A stretch of 64,000 nt of DNA from Phycisphaeraceae bacterium. GTDB lineage: Bacteria; Planctomycetota; Phycisphaerae; Phycisphaerales; SM1A02. Positions 8,121-17,235 of the stretch are shown in pieces (the stretch's first letter is position 1; every line of letters begins with the position of its first letter). Both the position numbers and the translations under genes were made by a program. The notes under the pieces were generated by a model, which saw only the letters and a list, made by a program, of their open reading frames with translations, did no database searches and was not told the DNA's origin. The stretch lies in contig JAHBWZ010000003.1 in assembly GCA_019636755.1 (NCBI GenBank), forward strand, positions 434,001 to 498,000, given 5' to 3'.

Positions 8121-9155
8121 TCAGAACACCGGCTGGATCTCCGCGTCATCCAGCACGAAAAGCGCGATGAGCCAGTCGCCCTGCACGAATGGATCGACGC
8201 GAAGTCTCCCCACGAACAGGCCGCTGCGCATCGCCCAGACGTTCTTCCGCTCCACGGGCGTGGTCAGGCTTGCCTCGACCACCGTGAACGGTGTCGGCGG
8301 GATCCCGATGCAGCATCCATCCCACATGAAGCGCATGACCAGGATCTCGTCGATCACCAGGCCGGTCCACGCAAAGAGCGTGAAGCCGCCGATCTCAACC
8401 CACTTGCCGTCCAGCCGCGCCAGGAACTCCGGAATCTCCGTCAGGCCGTCGCGCGGGCGGAAGACCGACGCGGCCGCTCCGAGACGTTCCCAGTCGACGC
8501 GAAACGGATCCTCGCGCGTTCCGGCACCGGGCGGATCGTCGGCGAACTCTGCTTCCAGTCGCGCCATCTGCTCCGCGGCCGCGGCGCGGCGACGGGCAAG
8601 TCGCTCCTCCGCGGTGATCGGCGCCTCGGCGGGGATGCCGAGCAGCGCGTCGATGTCTTCGTCGTCGTCTGCACCACCCTGGTCCGGGAGCGGCGCCGGT
8701 TCCCCGTGAACGTGGTCCGGCGCGGGGCCGAATCCGCTCCCGGAGCCGGGCGCGGCCGGGAACGATGCGCCGTCCGGCCGGGCCGGCGGCGCGTCTGAGC
8801 CGTCGTCGGGCCGTCCCTCGCCGGCCGACCGCGCGGAGCGATCGCTGCCGACGGCATCAACGTCGGCGCCGGTCATGGGCACGGACCCGTCACCCGCGCG
8901 CCCATCCCCGGTCACCCGGAGGACCGGCGCTTCCGCGGCGGCGACACCGTCGCGCGAGACCGGCCTGACCTCGTCCTGCGCGGCTGCGCCCGGATCCGCC
9001 CCGCGGACCGGAGACCGGCGCGCCGGCCCGGCCGGCTCGGCGCCCCCGCCGGCGCCGCGCTCAGAGCCACCATCGCCGCTGAATCCGGCGGGCCAGAGGA
9101 AGGCCAGCGCGCCGGCGGCGACCAGGATCAGGATGAGCGTCCAGAAGGCCTTCAC
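8121..9155 (-). CDS. Exported/anchored low-complexity protein with C-terminal DUF3299-like domain
   Basis: The 344-residue protein starts at a GTG with a good ribosome-binding site (GAGGAGAGG region) and an N-terminal hydrophobic anchor or signal (FWTLILILVAAGALAFLW). About 200 residues of acidic, Gly/Ala/Pro-rich linker follow, with an Ala/Arg/Glu helix near 185-205. The last 100 residues resemble DUF3299: LDGKWVEIGGFTLF, then a conserved-looking CCIGIPPTPF block comparable to the GACIHVPPPP block of that family. Proteins of this family are periplasmic and often sit beside MacB-type ABC genes. It is the last gene of a three-gene minus-strand operon. The family call is moderate. Confidence 0.65.
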   Translation of the reverse strand: MKAFWTLILILVAAGALAFLWPAGFSGDGGSERGAGGGAEPAGPARRSPVRGADPGAAAQDEVRPVSRDGVAAAEAPVLRVTGDGRAGDGSVPMTGADVDAVGSDRSARSAGEGRPDDGSDAPPARPDGASFPAAPGSGSGFGPAPDHVHGEPAPLPDQGGADDDEDIDALLGIPAEAPITAEERLARRRAAAAEQMARLEAEFADDPPGAGTREDPFRVDWERLGAAASVFRPRDGLTEIPEFLARLDGKWVEIGGFTLFAWTGLVIDEILVMRFMWDGCCIGIPPTPFTVVEASLTTPVERKNVWAMRSGLFVGRLRVDPFVQGDWLIALFVLDDAEIQPVF

Positions 9156-9195
9156 GGAATGCGCCTCTCCTCAGGATGGCGGCGACGGTTCGGTG

Positions 9196-10563
9196 TCATG
9201 CCGCCGCCGGTCGCAGGCTCTCGGCGACCTGCGTCCGGTACAGGGCGATGCCGGGAAGCAGTCCGGCGATCGTAGACAGGGTGGTCGCCAGCGCGAGCAG
9301 TGCGATCGCCCAGCGCGAGAGCATCGGTGGATCGAGTGCAAGCCCGGTGCGCGTCTCCAGCGCCGCGGCAACCAGTTGCGTCCCGCCCGCGCCGAGCGCG
9401 ACGCCCGCCAGCCCGCCGAAGAGCCCCATCAGCGCGGACTCCGTCAGCGACAGGCCGAAGATCCGGGCGCGGCTGAATCCCAGCACGCGAAGGACCGCCG
9501 ACTGCCGCCGTCGCTGATCCATGGCGCCGGTCAGCGCAACGAGGATCGATGCGACGCTGGTGAGCAGCACGGCACCGGCGAGCGCAAGCAGCACGCGATC
9601 GACATTGGTGACGATCTCGAAGAGCGTCCGGATCTGCTGGCCGGGTTCGGCGACGGTAAGCGTCGGGTCACGCCGGAGATCGGTGAAGACCTGCTGTGTC
9701 ACGCCGGAGAATCGCCCACCGGCACGACTGGCCGTCCGCACGTAGATCCCCGTAATGAGTCGATCCTCGTCCAGCAGATCCGCCTCCGTGGTGTCCGCGA
9801 AACGGTCTTCCAGCACGCGCCGTTCCTGTGCGTGGACGATCCAGGAGCCTACGAGATCGGTGACGAGTGCACGATCATGCGGACCACCTGTCGGCTCCAG
9901 GATGCCGACGACCTCGAACGTGTAGTTGTAGTGCACGTGTCCGGGCGGGCAGACGTGCCCGTCCTCCGGATCGTGGTCGTCGTGGAGATGCGGCTCGTAG
10001 CCGGGGGAGTCACCACGGATGACCTCACCGGCGCGCGGCACGTCGGGCCCGTACCCGTGGGCGAGCGCGAGTCGATCGCCTATCCGGATGCCCGTCATCC
10101 GCGCCGCCCGCGCGCCGGCGACGATCTCGAACGGCGCGTCGAACAGCCGTCCCTCCCGCACGCGCCATGTGCCGCCGCCACCGCCACCGGGCTGGTACCT
10201 GTCGAAGAACTCGCGCGTGGTCGCGATGACCGGGAGCCCCCGGAAACTGTCGCCGAGCTGGATCGGGACCGCGAATTCCAGCGGGTACTTCGTCCGGATC
10301 TCGCTGTATCGAGACCACTCGATCGGGCGCGGGGGTGCATTCGCGTGGAACAGGCCGTTGAGGACCGAGGTCAGCGGGCTGTCATCGCGGCTGACGATGA
10401 AGTTCATGTTGCCGCCGCCCTCGGAGAAGGCGCGGAGCGACGTGTCGCGGACCGTGAGAATGACGAGCAGAAGCGCGACCGCGAGCGCGATGGAGGCGGT
10501 CGTCAGCACGGTGGAAAGTGCGCGGATGCGCAGGCTGCGGAGAACGATGGCGAACTCGCTCAT
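9196..10563 (-). CDS. MacB/FtsX-type ABC transporter permease with His-rich extracellular loop
   Basis: The 455-residue protein has the MacB/LolC topology: one helix near the N-terminus (residues about 17-38), a large extracytoplasmic domain of about 270 residues, then three helices in an FtsX domain (about 325-350, 375-400, 420-440). The loop near residues 185-210 is unusually rich in His, Asp and Cys (HLHDDHDPEDGH then CPPGHVH), a probable metal-binding segment. The start codon overlaps the ATPase stop by ATGA, so the two are translated together. The role is likely mechanotransmission or substrate handling in the cell envelope; the metal link is inferred from the loop. Confidence 0.87.
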   Translation of the reverse strand: MSEFAIVLRSLRIRALSTVLTTASIALAVALLLVILTVRDTSLRAFSEGGGNMNFIVSRDDSPLTSVLNGLFHANAPPRPIEWSRYSEIRTKYPLEFAVPIQLGDSFRGLPVIATTREFFDRYQPGGGGGGTWRVREGRLFDAPFEIVAGARAARMTGIRIGDRLALAHGYGPDVPRAGEVIRGDSPGYEPHLHDDHDPEDGHVCPPGHVHYNYTFEVVGILEPTGGPHDRALVTDLVGSWIVHAQERRVLEDRFADTTEADLLDEDRLITGIYVRTASRAGGRFSGVTQQVFTDLRRDPTLTVAEPGQQIRTLFEIVTNVDRVLLALAGAVLLTSVASILVALTGAMDQRRRQSAVLRVLGFSRARIFGLSLTESALMGLFGGLAGVALGAGGTQLVAAALETRTGLALDPPMLSRWAIALLALATTLSTIAGLLPGIALYRTQVAESLRPAAA

Positions 10564-11294
10564 GCATGGGCTCCCTGCGCCACCGGCAGCGGCGCGACGG
10601 CATCGGCGGTGACCGCACCCGGCGCCTGGAACACACCTGCCTCCACGACGCGCGGAAAGCGTGCACGCATGGCGGGATCATGGCTCGTGCAGAGCAGTGC
10701 GGCCCCGGCACCCCGGCAGGTCGACTGGATGAGATCCATCGCGCGCACGGCATTCTCCGGATCCAGGCTGGCGGTGGGTTCGTCGGCAAGCACGAGCGCG
10801 GGCCGATTGACCACCGCCCGCGCGATGGCGACACGCTGCTGCTGCCCCACACTGAGGCGCTCGATCCGACGATCCACCGCCTCGACGCCGAGGTCCCGCA
10901 GCAGTTGCCCGGCGCGCGACCGCACCGCCGTGGGCGACTCCGCGGTTGCCATCGCCGCGAGCAGCAGGTTCTCCAGCGCCGTGAAACCCGGGAGCAGGTT
11001 GAAGGTCTGGAAGATCATTCCGATGGCGCGCCCGCGGAACTCGTCGCGGGCGCTGCCGCGGAGCGAGTGCACCGGGGTCCCGGCCACCTCGATCGAGCCG
11101 CGCGCCGGTTCCAGCAGGCCGGCGACGAGATGGATGAGCGTGCTCTTGCCGCAGCCGGACGGACCGGCAAGGAGCACGTGTTCCCCCGGGGAAAGATCGA
11201 GCGAGGGCACCTGGACGCAGGCGGCATGCCCGGGGAACGCGAACTCGAGTCCGCGGATCCGCAGCGCGGCGACGACTCCATCGGCGCTCACCAT
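10560..11294 (-). CDS. ABC transporter ATP-binding protein (MacB/LolD type)
   Basis: The 244-residue cytoplasmic ATPase has Walker A GPSGCGKST near residue 45, the Q-loop in MIFQTFNLLPG, the signature LSVGQQQR near 148, and Walker B LVLADEPTASLDP near 169. The Q-loop and signature fit the LolD/MacB/FtsE subgroup that pairs with FtsX-type permeases. The ATG at 11294 begins a short leader before the first beta strand; longer in-frame extensions are Arg/Pro-rich and unlikely. It is first in the operon with the His-loop permease and the DUF3299-like protein. Confidence 0.93.
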   Translation of the reverse strand: MVSADGVVAALRIRGLEFAFPGHAACVQVPSLDLSPGEHVLLAGPSGCGKSTLIHLVAGLLEPARGSIEVAGTPVHSLRGSARDEFRGRAIGMIFQTFNLLPGFTALENLLLAAMATAESPTAVRSRAGQLLRDLGVEAVDRRIERLSVGQQQRVAIARAVVNRPALVLADEPTASLDPENAVRAMDLIQSTCRGAGAALLCTSHDPAMRARFPRVVEAGVFQAPGAVTADAVAPLPVAQGAHA

Positions 11295-11467
11295 GAGCCC
11301 GGCCCCGTTCGGCGCGGACCCGGCAGCCGGGTGCGTCCCCGGACGTCGTGGCGGTCGATTCTGTGGTCGGGCGGGCCCGATCCGGTTCCCGTCCGTGGGG
11401 CGTTCGGTGTGCACTGCATCACGAGTGATGGTAACCCGGGCCGGCGCATGGGGCACCCGGCAACGGA

Positions 11468-11496
11468 CACGCCCTCGCGTTCCGGGCGAGGGCGTG
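11468..11496 (-). terminator. Strong hairpin downstream of the PDZ gene
   Basis: The arms CACGCCCTCGC (11468-11478) and GCGAGGGCGTG (11486-11496) pair perfectly over 11 bases around a 7-base loop. It lies 26 bases past the stop of the minus-strand PDZ gene. There is no T tract, so it may act as a Rho-assisted terminator or mRNA-stabilising hairpin. Confidence 0.5.
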
Positions 11497-11522
11497 CTGC
11501 TGTGCGGTCTTCGCGGGCGCGA

Positions 11523-12869
11523 TCACGCGTCGGATGGCGGCGCCTCGCGGCGTCGTTCGGCTTCCGATCGCTCCTCCTCCGCCTGCCGCTGTCGCTGCAG
11601 CATCTCGCGGAGCTGGCGACCGAGTTTCTCCAGGTCACCGGAGCGCCGCTCCAGTTCCGCCTCGAGCTGCTTCTGCATGGCGCGGAATCGCTCCTCCTGG
11701 ATCAGCGACTGCTTCTCCAGCTGCTCCGCGAGGGCACGCATCCGCGCCTGCGCTGCTTCAAGGGTCTGCTGATCCAGACCCGCGTCCGCAAGCCGCTCGC
11801 GCGTCAATGACCAGAGCAGCGGAACATCACGGGGCGCGTCCGGGGCCCACGCGTGGAAGAGATCTGGTGCGACCGGAACGCCGGACTCGATCCGCCCCGC
11901 GGCCGCGGCCATCCGCTCGCGATCGAATGCCTCGACTGTCACCACGACATCCTGCGCCTCGCAGCCCCGGATGATCCGGAGCGGCAGCGATCCGCCGGGC
12001 TCGGTCCCGGCCAGGACGCGGCGGATGTCGGCCGGCGACGCAGCATCCTTGCCGTCGACGGCGACGATCACGTCGAAGACCTCGATCCCCGCCGCGGCCG
12101 CGGGAAGGGACGGCACGACAGCGGTCACCAGCGTGGACCGGCCCTCGAGCAGTCCCAGGTGGCTGCGCAGCGGCGCCGACGGCTCGTCCATCGTGAGGCC
12201 GATCATGACCTTCGGCGGCGCGGCCAGCGTGAGCGCGTCTGCGCCGGCAAAGGCCACGGCGCGCTCGAGCGCGGCGCGTGCCGGGCCCGCGCCCGCCTCC
12301 GCCAGCATCCGCCGGGCGATCACGATGTCACGCTCCGGACCGTCGGGGGCGGTGAGCGCGTCCGCCCCACGGCTCTCCCGACCGCCCGGCTGGGCACCCG
12401 TCGCCCGCCATTCCGCGCCCAGTCTCTGCACCGACCTGGGGATCATGTCGGCCGGGAGATCCACGACAACATTGAACTGCTCGTCGCCGCTCCGGGCCAC
12501 GCCGAAGGCGAGCCTGCCTTCGCGCAGCAGTTCGATGATGCGCAGGTGGTCGGCGTCGTCCGTCGATGCACCCCCTCCGCGGATCGTGATCTCATCGGCC
12601 GAGAGTTCTCGACCATCCACGCTGATACGGACCTTGCCGTCCGCCACGGAAATCTCGACGCGCGACGGAGGTTTCGTCTCGTCGGCGACGCGGGGCGCAC
12701 GGGCCCGCGTGACCGCGGCCGGCGCGGCCGGCGACTGCGCGCCGACGGGCGCCGCGCCCGTGGCCGAGATCGCGAGCATGAGCGCCGACGCCGCGATGGA
12801 TGATCGGCTCATCGGATGCCCGCTCCGGGTCGGAGAGTACGGGGACAGAAGGCGAGTGATCCGTGTCAT
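11523..12869 (-). CDS. Exported PDZ-domain protein with C-terminal coiled coil
   Basis: The 448-residue protein has a signal-like stretch at about residues 24-46 (SALMLAISATGAAPVGA). A PDZ domain lies around 225-310 (LGLLEGRSTLVTAVVPSLPA, then AGIEVFDVIVAVDGK). The last 80 residues are a Glu/Arg/Gln-rich coiled coil. It follows the anti-sigma gene after 22 bases, making it the third gene of the sigma operon. The ATG at 12869 is chosen for its GAGGT ribosome-binding site; an internal ATG 19 codons later is an alternative. A PDZ protein co-transcribed with an ECF sigma factor could sense envelope state, which is inference. Confidence 0.78.
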   Translation of the reverse strand: MTRITRLLSPYSPTRSGHPMSRSSIAASALMLAISATGAAPVGAQSPAAPAAVTRARAPRVADETKPPSRVEISVADGKVRISVDGRELSADEITIRGGGASTDDADHLRIIELLREGRLAFGVARSGDEQFNVVVDLPADMIPRSVQRLGAEWRATGAQPGGRESRGADALTAPDGPERDIVIARRMLAEAGAGPARAALERAVAFAGADALTLAAPPKVMIGLTMDEPSAPLRSHLGLLEGRSTLVTAVVPSLPAAAAGIEVFDVIVAVDGKDAASPADIRRVLAGTEPGGSLPLRIIRGCEAQDVVVTVEAFDRERMAAAAGRIESGVPVAPDLFHAWAPDAPRDVPLLWSLTRERLADAGLDQQTLEAAQARMRALAEQLEKQSLIQEERFRAMQKQLEAELERRSGDLEKLGRQLREMLQRQRQAEEERSEAERRREAPPSDA

Positions 12870-12891
12870 GGGAAGGACCTCGAGTGCGCTG

Positions 12892-13653
12892 TTACATGCT
12901 GACGGGCCGTGACGGCGCCAGCCGCACGAGAGATGGTTGACCGAGTTCATTCTGACCACCGAACCTGTAGAGGTCCGGGACGATGGCGCGCTCGACGAAC
13001 TGCCGGACGTAGATCACCTCGAATCCGGTCCCGTCGGATACGGGCCGGGTTTCCACGAGGAGACGGTCGGGCAGTTCGTCAATCACACGCTGCTCCGCCC
13101 GTCCACGGTCCAGGTAGGCGCGCAGCGCCTCCTCGGCGGTCCCGCCAAGCCCGGCGTGCTGCGCCATCGGACGTGCATCACCCGGCCGGCGCGTTTCGTG
13201 ACGCTCCATCTGCGTCCACGCGAAGAACATGGCTGCGGCGACGAGCCAGCCCGCCCACCCGCCGAAGGCACCCATCGATCGGCGCGACGACGCGTCATGG
13301 AATGACTCGCCCGGAGGGGATCCCGGCCAGTGTCGCGTGTCCGGCCGGGTGGACACGTGGCGGCGGCCCCGACCGCCGGCCCGATCCCCCGCCCACCCGC
13401 CGGCCGCTGCACCGTCGACGGCGCGGTCGCCGGTCTCCACGCGCTCAGCGATGCGCTCCGCATCCAGCACGAGGGCGCGCACGAGCGCTTCGTCCCGCGC
13501 CCGCAGAACGAATCCCGCGGCAAAGCCGTGGTCGCGGATGGCCTCATCCGCGATCCGATCCCATTCCGCCGGCGCGGCATCGCCGCCGACACCGCGCGAG
13601 AGCAGGACGTCATGAAGGATGCTGTCCGGATGCTCAGGTCGTTCGCTGGTCAT
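12892..13653 (-). CDS. Putative anti-sigma factor, single-pass membrane protein
   Basis: The 253-residue protein has a cytoplasmic N-terminal part of about 125 residues with helical, charged character (residues 1-75), a single hydrophobic segment near residues 129-145 (GGWAGWLVAAAMFFAW), and an extracytoplasmic C-terminal part. Its start lies inside the sigma factor gene (20-base overlap), the usual arrangement for an ECF sigma and its regulator. No zinc-binding HxxxCxxC motif is seen, so if it is an anti-sigma factor it is of a non-ZAS type. The call rests on context and topology. Confidence 0.65.
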   Translation of the reverse strand: MTSERPEHPDSILHDVLLSRGVGGDAAPAEWDRIADEAIRDHGFAAGFVLRARDEALVRALVLDAERIAERVETGDRAVDGAAAGGWAGDRAGGRGRRHVSTRPDTRHWPGSPPGESFHDASSRRSMGAFGGWAGWLVAAAMFFAWTQMERHETRRPGDARPMAQHAGLGGTAEEALRAYLDRGRAEQRVIDELPDRLLVETRPVSDGTGFEVIYVRQFVERAIVPDLYRFGGQNELGQPSLVRLAPSRPVSM

Positions 13654-14458
13654 GGTGTGTGTTCCCTTCTCCCGGCGATGAAGCCGTCCGTCGTTCGCCC
13701 CTCGTGCCGCCGCGGGCGGTCGCGAAGCGGTCCGGAAGAGCCGATGAGCCGTCCGTCGCCGCGTCGAAGAGCATGCGCCGCGCCCGCGCAACGCGCGTAT
13801 CGACCGTGGCCGGATTCACGCCGAGCATCTCCGCCACCTGTCGGCTGGTCAGACCCCGCACGACCCGCAGGAGCAGCGGTTCGCGATAGATCTCCGGAAG
13901 GGCCTCGAGGCGGGCGCTCAGGCGATCGACGCCGTCGCGCTGCTCGAGGGACGCCCCCGGCCCGCTCTCACCAGGGCGGGCGACGGTGCCGTTCCGCGCC
14001 GTCGCGCCCTCGCAGAGTTCGCCGGAGACCGGAACCGGCCGGATGCGTCCCGCGCGCGCCGACGCCCGCGCGGCATTGATCGCCACCATGCGGAGCCAGC
14101 CGCGGAAGCGAAGCGGGTCGCGAACGGAGTCGACGCGATCGACCAGCGTGGTTGCGACCTCCTGGAGCAGGTCCTCCAGATCGTCCCTGCTCGACTTGTG
14201 GGCCAGCATGACGGCCGCGACCCACGGGCGATGGCGACGCCAGACCTGGTCGAGCGCCGACCCGTCGCCGGCGATCGCCCTCGCTTCCAGGGCCCGCAGG
14301 GCTGCGTCCTCACGCTCGAGAGAGGGCGCCTCGACGGTCGTCCGGGCGCGCAGGGCCGCCTCCGGTGACGACGACGTGTCCGGGCGAGCGGCGAAGACCG
14401 GGTGTTCGATGGGTCCCATCCTGTGGCGTGCGATCGTCATTCGGAAACCGGCTCGCAT
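13634..14458 (-). CDS. ECF-type RNA polymerase sigma factor
   Basis: The 274-residue protein has sigma region 2 around residues 85-155 (VWRRHRPWVAAVML, then DDLEDLLQEVATTLVD and LRFRGWLRMVAINAAR) and region 4 around 200-250 (RLEALPEIYREPLLLRVVRG followed by a helix-turn-helix MLGVNPATVDTRVARARRML). It would direct RNA polymerase to an envelope-linked regulon. The ATG at 14458 is chosen because GGAGGA lies 9 bases before it; two later ATGs in the same frame have no such site. The N-terminal 60 residues are long for an ECF factor. It heads the sigma/anti-sigma/PDZ operon. Confidence 0.92.
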   Translation of the reverse strand: MRAGFRMTIARHRMGPIEHPVFAARPDTSSSPEAALRARTTVEAPSLEREDAALRALEARAIAGDGSALDQVWRRHRPWVAAVMLAHKSSRDDLEDLLQEVATTLVDRVDSVRDPLRFRGWLRMVAINAARASARAGRIRPVPVSGELCEGATARNGTVARPGESGPGASLEQRDGVDRLSARLEALPEIYREPLLLRVVRGLTSRQVAEMLGVNPATVDTRVARARRMLFDAATDGSSALPDRFATARGGTRGERRTASSPGEGNTHHDQRTT

Positions 14459-14904
14459 GCAGCCGCGTCCTCCGCTCTTCTCCTGATACCGCCCCGACGC
14501 CCGACCGGTCGCCGCCGTTGCCCCGCGCCCACACCGGGCGGCCCCAGCGGATGCGCGGTCCGCCGCGTTCTGACGCCGCCGTTTCCCCGTCGATGGCGGT
14601 GATTCCGGCTCGATTCCGAAGGACGGGTGCGCCGGCCGCGTCTCTGCGACTCTGCGACGATGTCTCCTGCACCGGATCCGGCTGGCCGCCGGGTCCGATA
14701 TCGGCCCCGTCCCCCGGATCATGTCAGGCCCTGTCGGGCGCGGGGTGACGACCGCGGATATGACGGACCTGGGCCCGCTTGATCGGCCGTGGACCGGTGA
14801 CGCGCCTCGATGGCGCGGATACGCTGAGCATATCGACTGAAGGGCACCGCACCCGTGCCACCGTCCCTCCGGCGCCGGCACGGGCGCATGAACGAGTGAA
14901 CAGC
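14459..14904. other. Divergent intergenic region between the sigma factor and an exported protein
   Basis: No convincing gene is present. It should hold the promoter of the minus-strand sigma operon, which I could not pin down, and it contains a plus-strand promoter candidate at 14797-14825. Confidence 0.6.
14797..14825 (+). promoter_or_regulatory. Promoter candidate GTGACG-17 bp-TACGCT
   Basis: GTGACG (14797-14802) and TACGCT (14820-14825) are 17 bases apart, about 80 bases before the exported protein at 14905. The -10 form is the one repeated elsewhere in the window. Confidence 0.45.
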
Positions 14905-15948
14905 ATGCCGGCGCGACTTCTCCTGGCCCTGGGACTCCCGCTGCTCACGGCGTCGATCTCGCGCGATCCCGCCCTCGCCGGGGGCTCTGCGCCCGACGGG
15001 CCGGGCGGCCTGCCCACCGCCCGCGCCGCCGATCAGGGCATGGCCGGAGCGTCTGGACAGGCGGTGTCCGGCGCTGTCGAGGAGACGCCGGGTGCGGGAC
15101 ACCCGCTTCGCTACGACTACCTGACGGCGAGGCCGGACTTCGCGGAGCCCCTGCGACAGGACATCCGGGTCCTGCGGGCGAAATGGCTGGACGCCCGGCA
15201 TCCGGAGCCCGTCCGCCGCATCGGGCTGGCCCGGCTGGCCGAGTACACGAATCCCTGGTCGTGGCGGCTTCTGCTCGAGGAACTGGGCCGTGGAGATGCG
15301 GTGGTCCGCGATGCGCTGGCCGCCCACTTCGCGTCCCAGGGTTCCGCAGGTCAGCAGGCGCTGGCGTGGATGGCGCTGACGAGCGACCGGGAAGACTGGC
15401 GGAGTGCCGCGCTCGATCGGATCACGCGGCCCGTCGATACGGGCGTCATGGTCATTCTCGCCGGGGCGCTGCGCGGGCGCCATGACCCGCTGATCTTCCA
15501 GGCGGCGCACCTGACGAACGTGCTCGGGATCGTCGAACTGGTGCCGCTGCTGATCGCGGCCCAGTCCGCGTCGGATCCCGCGCCGCCCCGATCGCGCCGC
15601 GGCGACATCGCCTGGATCGCGTTCGAGACGCAGGTCGCGTACGTCGCAGAGATGATCCCGGTGACCGGAAGCGGTTCCGGTGCCTTCCGGCCCGTCAAGG
15701 GCATCCTGCATGTCGGGACGGTTCTGCGCGTCATGGATGCGGTGATGGTCTCCTACCGCGTACCGGTCCACGAGTCGCTCGTTGCGCTGACGTCCTATGA
15801 GACCGGCGAGTCGACCGCCGCGATGGAGTACGACGCGCGACTCTGGGCGCGCTGGTACGAAGAGCAATGGCTGCCCATGCTGGCGGCGCGCGAGGCAGAG
15901 GCTCGCGAGGCCGACGCGGATGGCGGCTCGCCTCCCGTGGCACACTGA
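14905..15948 (+). CDS. Exported hypothetical protein with HEAT-like helical repeats
   Basis: The 347-residue protein begins with a signal-like segment (LLLALGLPLLTASI) and a short Gly/Pro-rich linker. The remainder is mostly alpha-helical with paired helices resembling HEAT repeats, for example HPEPVRRIGLARLAEY, DAVVRDALAAHFAS and LIFQAAHLTNVLGIVELV between about residues 90 and 215. No catalytic motif was recognised. An in-frame GTG three codons upstream is a possible alternative start. It stands alone on the plus strand between two minus-strand operons. Confidence 0.65.
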   Translation: MPARLLLALGLPLLTASISRDPALAGGSAPDGPGGLPTARAADQGMAGASGQAVSGAVEETPGAGHPLRYDYLTARPDFAEPLRQDIRVLRAKWLDARHPEPVRRIGLARLAEYTNPWSWRLLLEELGRGDAVVRDALAAHFASQGSAGQQALAWMALTSDREDWRSAALDRITRPVDTGVMVILAGALRGRHDPLIFQAAHLTNVLGIVELVPLLIAAQSASDPAPPRSRRGDIAWIAFETQVAYVAEMIPVTGSGSGAFRPVKGILHVGTVLRVMDAVMVSYRVPVHESLVALTSYETGESTAAMEYDARLWARWYEEQWLPMLAAREAEAREADADGGSPPVAH

Positions 15949-15979
15949 TCCACCACCCGCTGCGTCGAGCGCCGGTGCG

Positions 15980-16426
15980 TCAGATCGCCCGATCACGCCC
16001 GAGGCTGACCGGGCGCGGCACGACCCAGCCGCACTCGGGACAGCGGACCGGGGCGATCCCCATGATCGGATGGTTGCACCGCATGCACCGGATGTCATGA
16101 CCGCGCGCGGCAAGCTGATCCCGCACGAAGCCGCGAAGCGCACCGCGCCGCAGGATCAGGGGCAGCCAGTACCCGAGAGGCGACGCGACGATCGCCGCGG
16201 CGGCGCCTCCGATCGGAGGTGGCGGTCCGCCGAGCCATGACCAGCCGTCGATGAACAGCCACACCAGCAGCGGAATCCCGATCATCGTGAACGGCAGCAG
16301 GGGCGCGACCTCCAGCCGCAGTTCCCGCCAGAGGCGCCGGCGCTCCGTGCGATCCGCGACCCGCGCGAGTTCGGGGATCAGTCGCCGACGCACCGACCAC
16401 CACGGAATCCGTGCCCTGCCCGGCAT
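15980..16426 (-). CDS. Small membrane protein with C-terminal zinc-ribbon motif
   Basis: The 148-residue protein has two hydrophobic segments (APLLPFTMIGIPLLVWLFI, about residues 43-61, and GGAAAAIVASPLGYWLPLIL, about 73-92). Its C-terminus has two CxxC knuckles, CMRC and CPEC, spaced as in a zinc ribbon. The start at 16426 lies just 8 bases after the stop of the TatD-like gene and behind a GAGAGG site, so it is the last gene of that operon. Function unknown. Confidence 0.65.
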   Translation of the reverse strand: MPGRARIPWWSVRRRLIPELARVADRTERRRLWRELRLEVAPLLPFTMIGIPLLVWLFIDGWSWLGGPPPPIGGAAAAIVASPLGYWLPLILRRGALRGFVRDQLAARGHDIRCMRCNHPIMGIAPVRCPECGWVVPRPVSLGRDRAI

Positions 16427-16434
16427 GGGACCTC

Positions 16435-17235
16435 TCACTCCGCGCGGAAGTTCGGGCTCTGGCTGAGGAAGGTGCACGGGTTTTCGAATGTGATCCGGCG
16501 GACGAGGTCCTCGCCGTGCCCGCGGCGGCGCATCTCCATCGCCGCTTTCGGAACCGCGAGCGGATCACTGACGCCCCAGTCGCAGGCGGAGTTCATCCAG
16601 ATGCGCTCGCGTCCGTAGCACTCGATGATGTCGCAGGCGCGCTGCGCGGTGCACTTGGTCTCCGGGTAAAGCGTCATGCCCGCCCAGAAGCCGCGATCGA
16701 GGACCTGTTGAACCGTGTGTTCCTCCACGTGGTCGATGAGGACGCGGCCGGGATCGATCCCCTGGTTGCGGATCGCATCCATGATGAGCCGTGTTCCCTT
16801 GAGCTTGTCCTCGAGATGGGGCGTGTGCACCAGGACGAGCGTCCCGAACCGACGGGCAAGCTCCAGGTGCTCATCGAAGATCAGCAGTTCGTTCTTCGAG
16901 TTCTTGTTGAGCCCGATCTCGCCGATCCCCAGGACGCCGGGCGCCGTCAGGAACTCCGGGATGATCGCGAGAACACTGCGGGCCAGCGCCACATCCTCGG
17001 ACTCCTTGGCGTTGATGCAGAGCCAGGTGTGATGCCGGATCCCGTACTGCGCGGCGCGCCTGGGCTCGGTGTGGGTGAGCAGCCGGAAGTAGTCGCGGAA
17101 TCCCTCTGCGGAGCCGCGGTCATAGCCCGCCCAGAACGCGGGCTCGGTGAGCGCGACGCACCCGGCGAGTGCCATCCGCTCATAGTCGTCCGTGGTCCGG
17201 CTGACCATGTGCGCGTGCGGATCGACGTACTTCAT
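16435..17235 (-). CDS. TatD-like / amidohydrolase-fold metal-dependent hydrolase
   Basis: The 266-residue protein has a TIM-barrel metallohydrolase pattern: the N-terminal metal motif DPHAH (residues 5-9), GIGEIGLNK with the metal-bridging Glu near residue 107, LVLVHTPH near 136, and IDHVEEHT near 166. A late Asp in [12 protein letters not shown] (near 220) fits the final metal ligand. This matches the TatD/phosphotriesterase superfamily but not canonical TatD closely. Its start overlaps the stop of the 111-residue gene by ATGA. Substrate unknown. Confidence 0.82.
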   Translation of the reverse strand: MKYVDPHAHMVSRTTDDYERMALAGCVALTEPAFWAGYDRGSAEGFRDYFRLLTHTEPRRAAQYGIRHHTWLCINAKESEDVALARSVLAIIPEFLTAPGVLGIGEIGLNKNSKNELLIFDEHLELARRFGTLVLVHTPHLEDKLKGTRLIMDAIRNQGIDPGRVLIDHVEEHTVQQVLDRGFWAGMTLYPETKCTAQRACDIIECYGRERIWMNSACDWGVSDPLAVPKAAMEMRRRGHGEDLVRRITFENPCTFLSQSPNFRAE

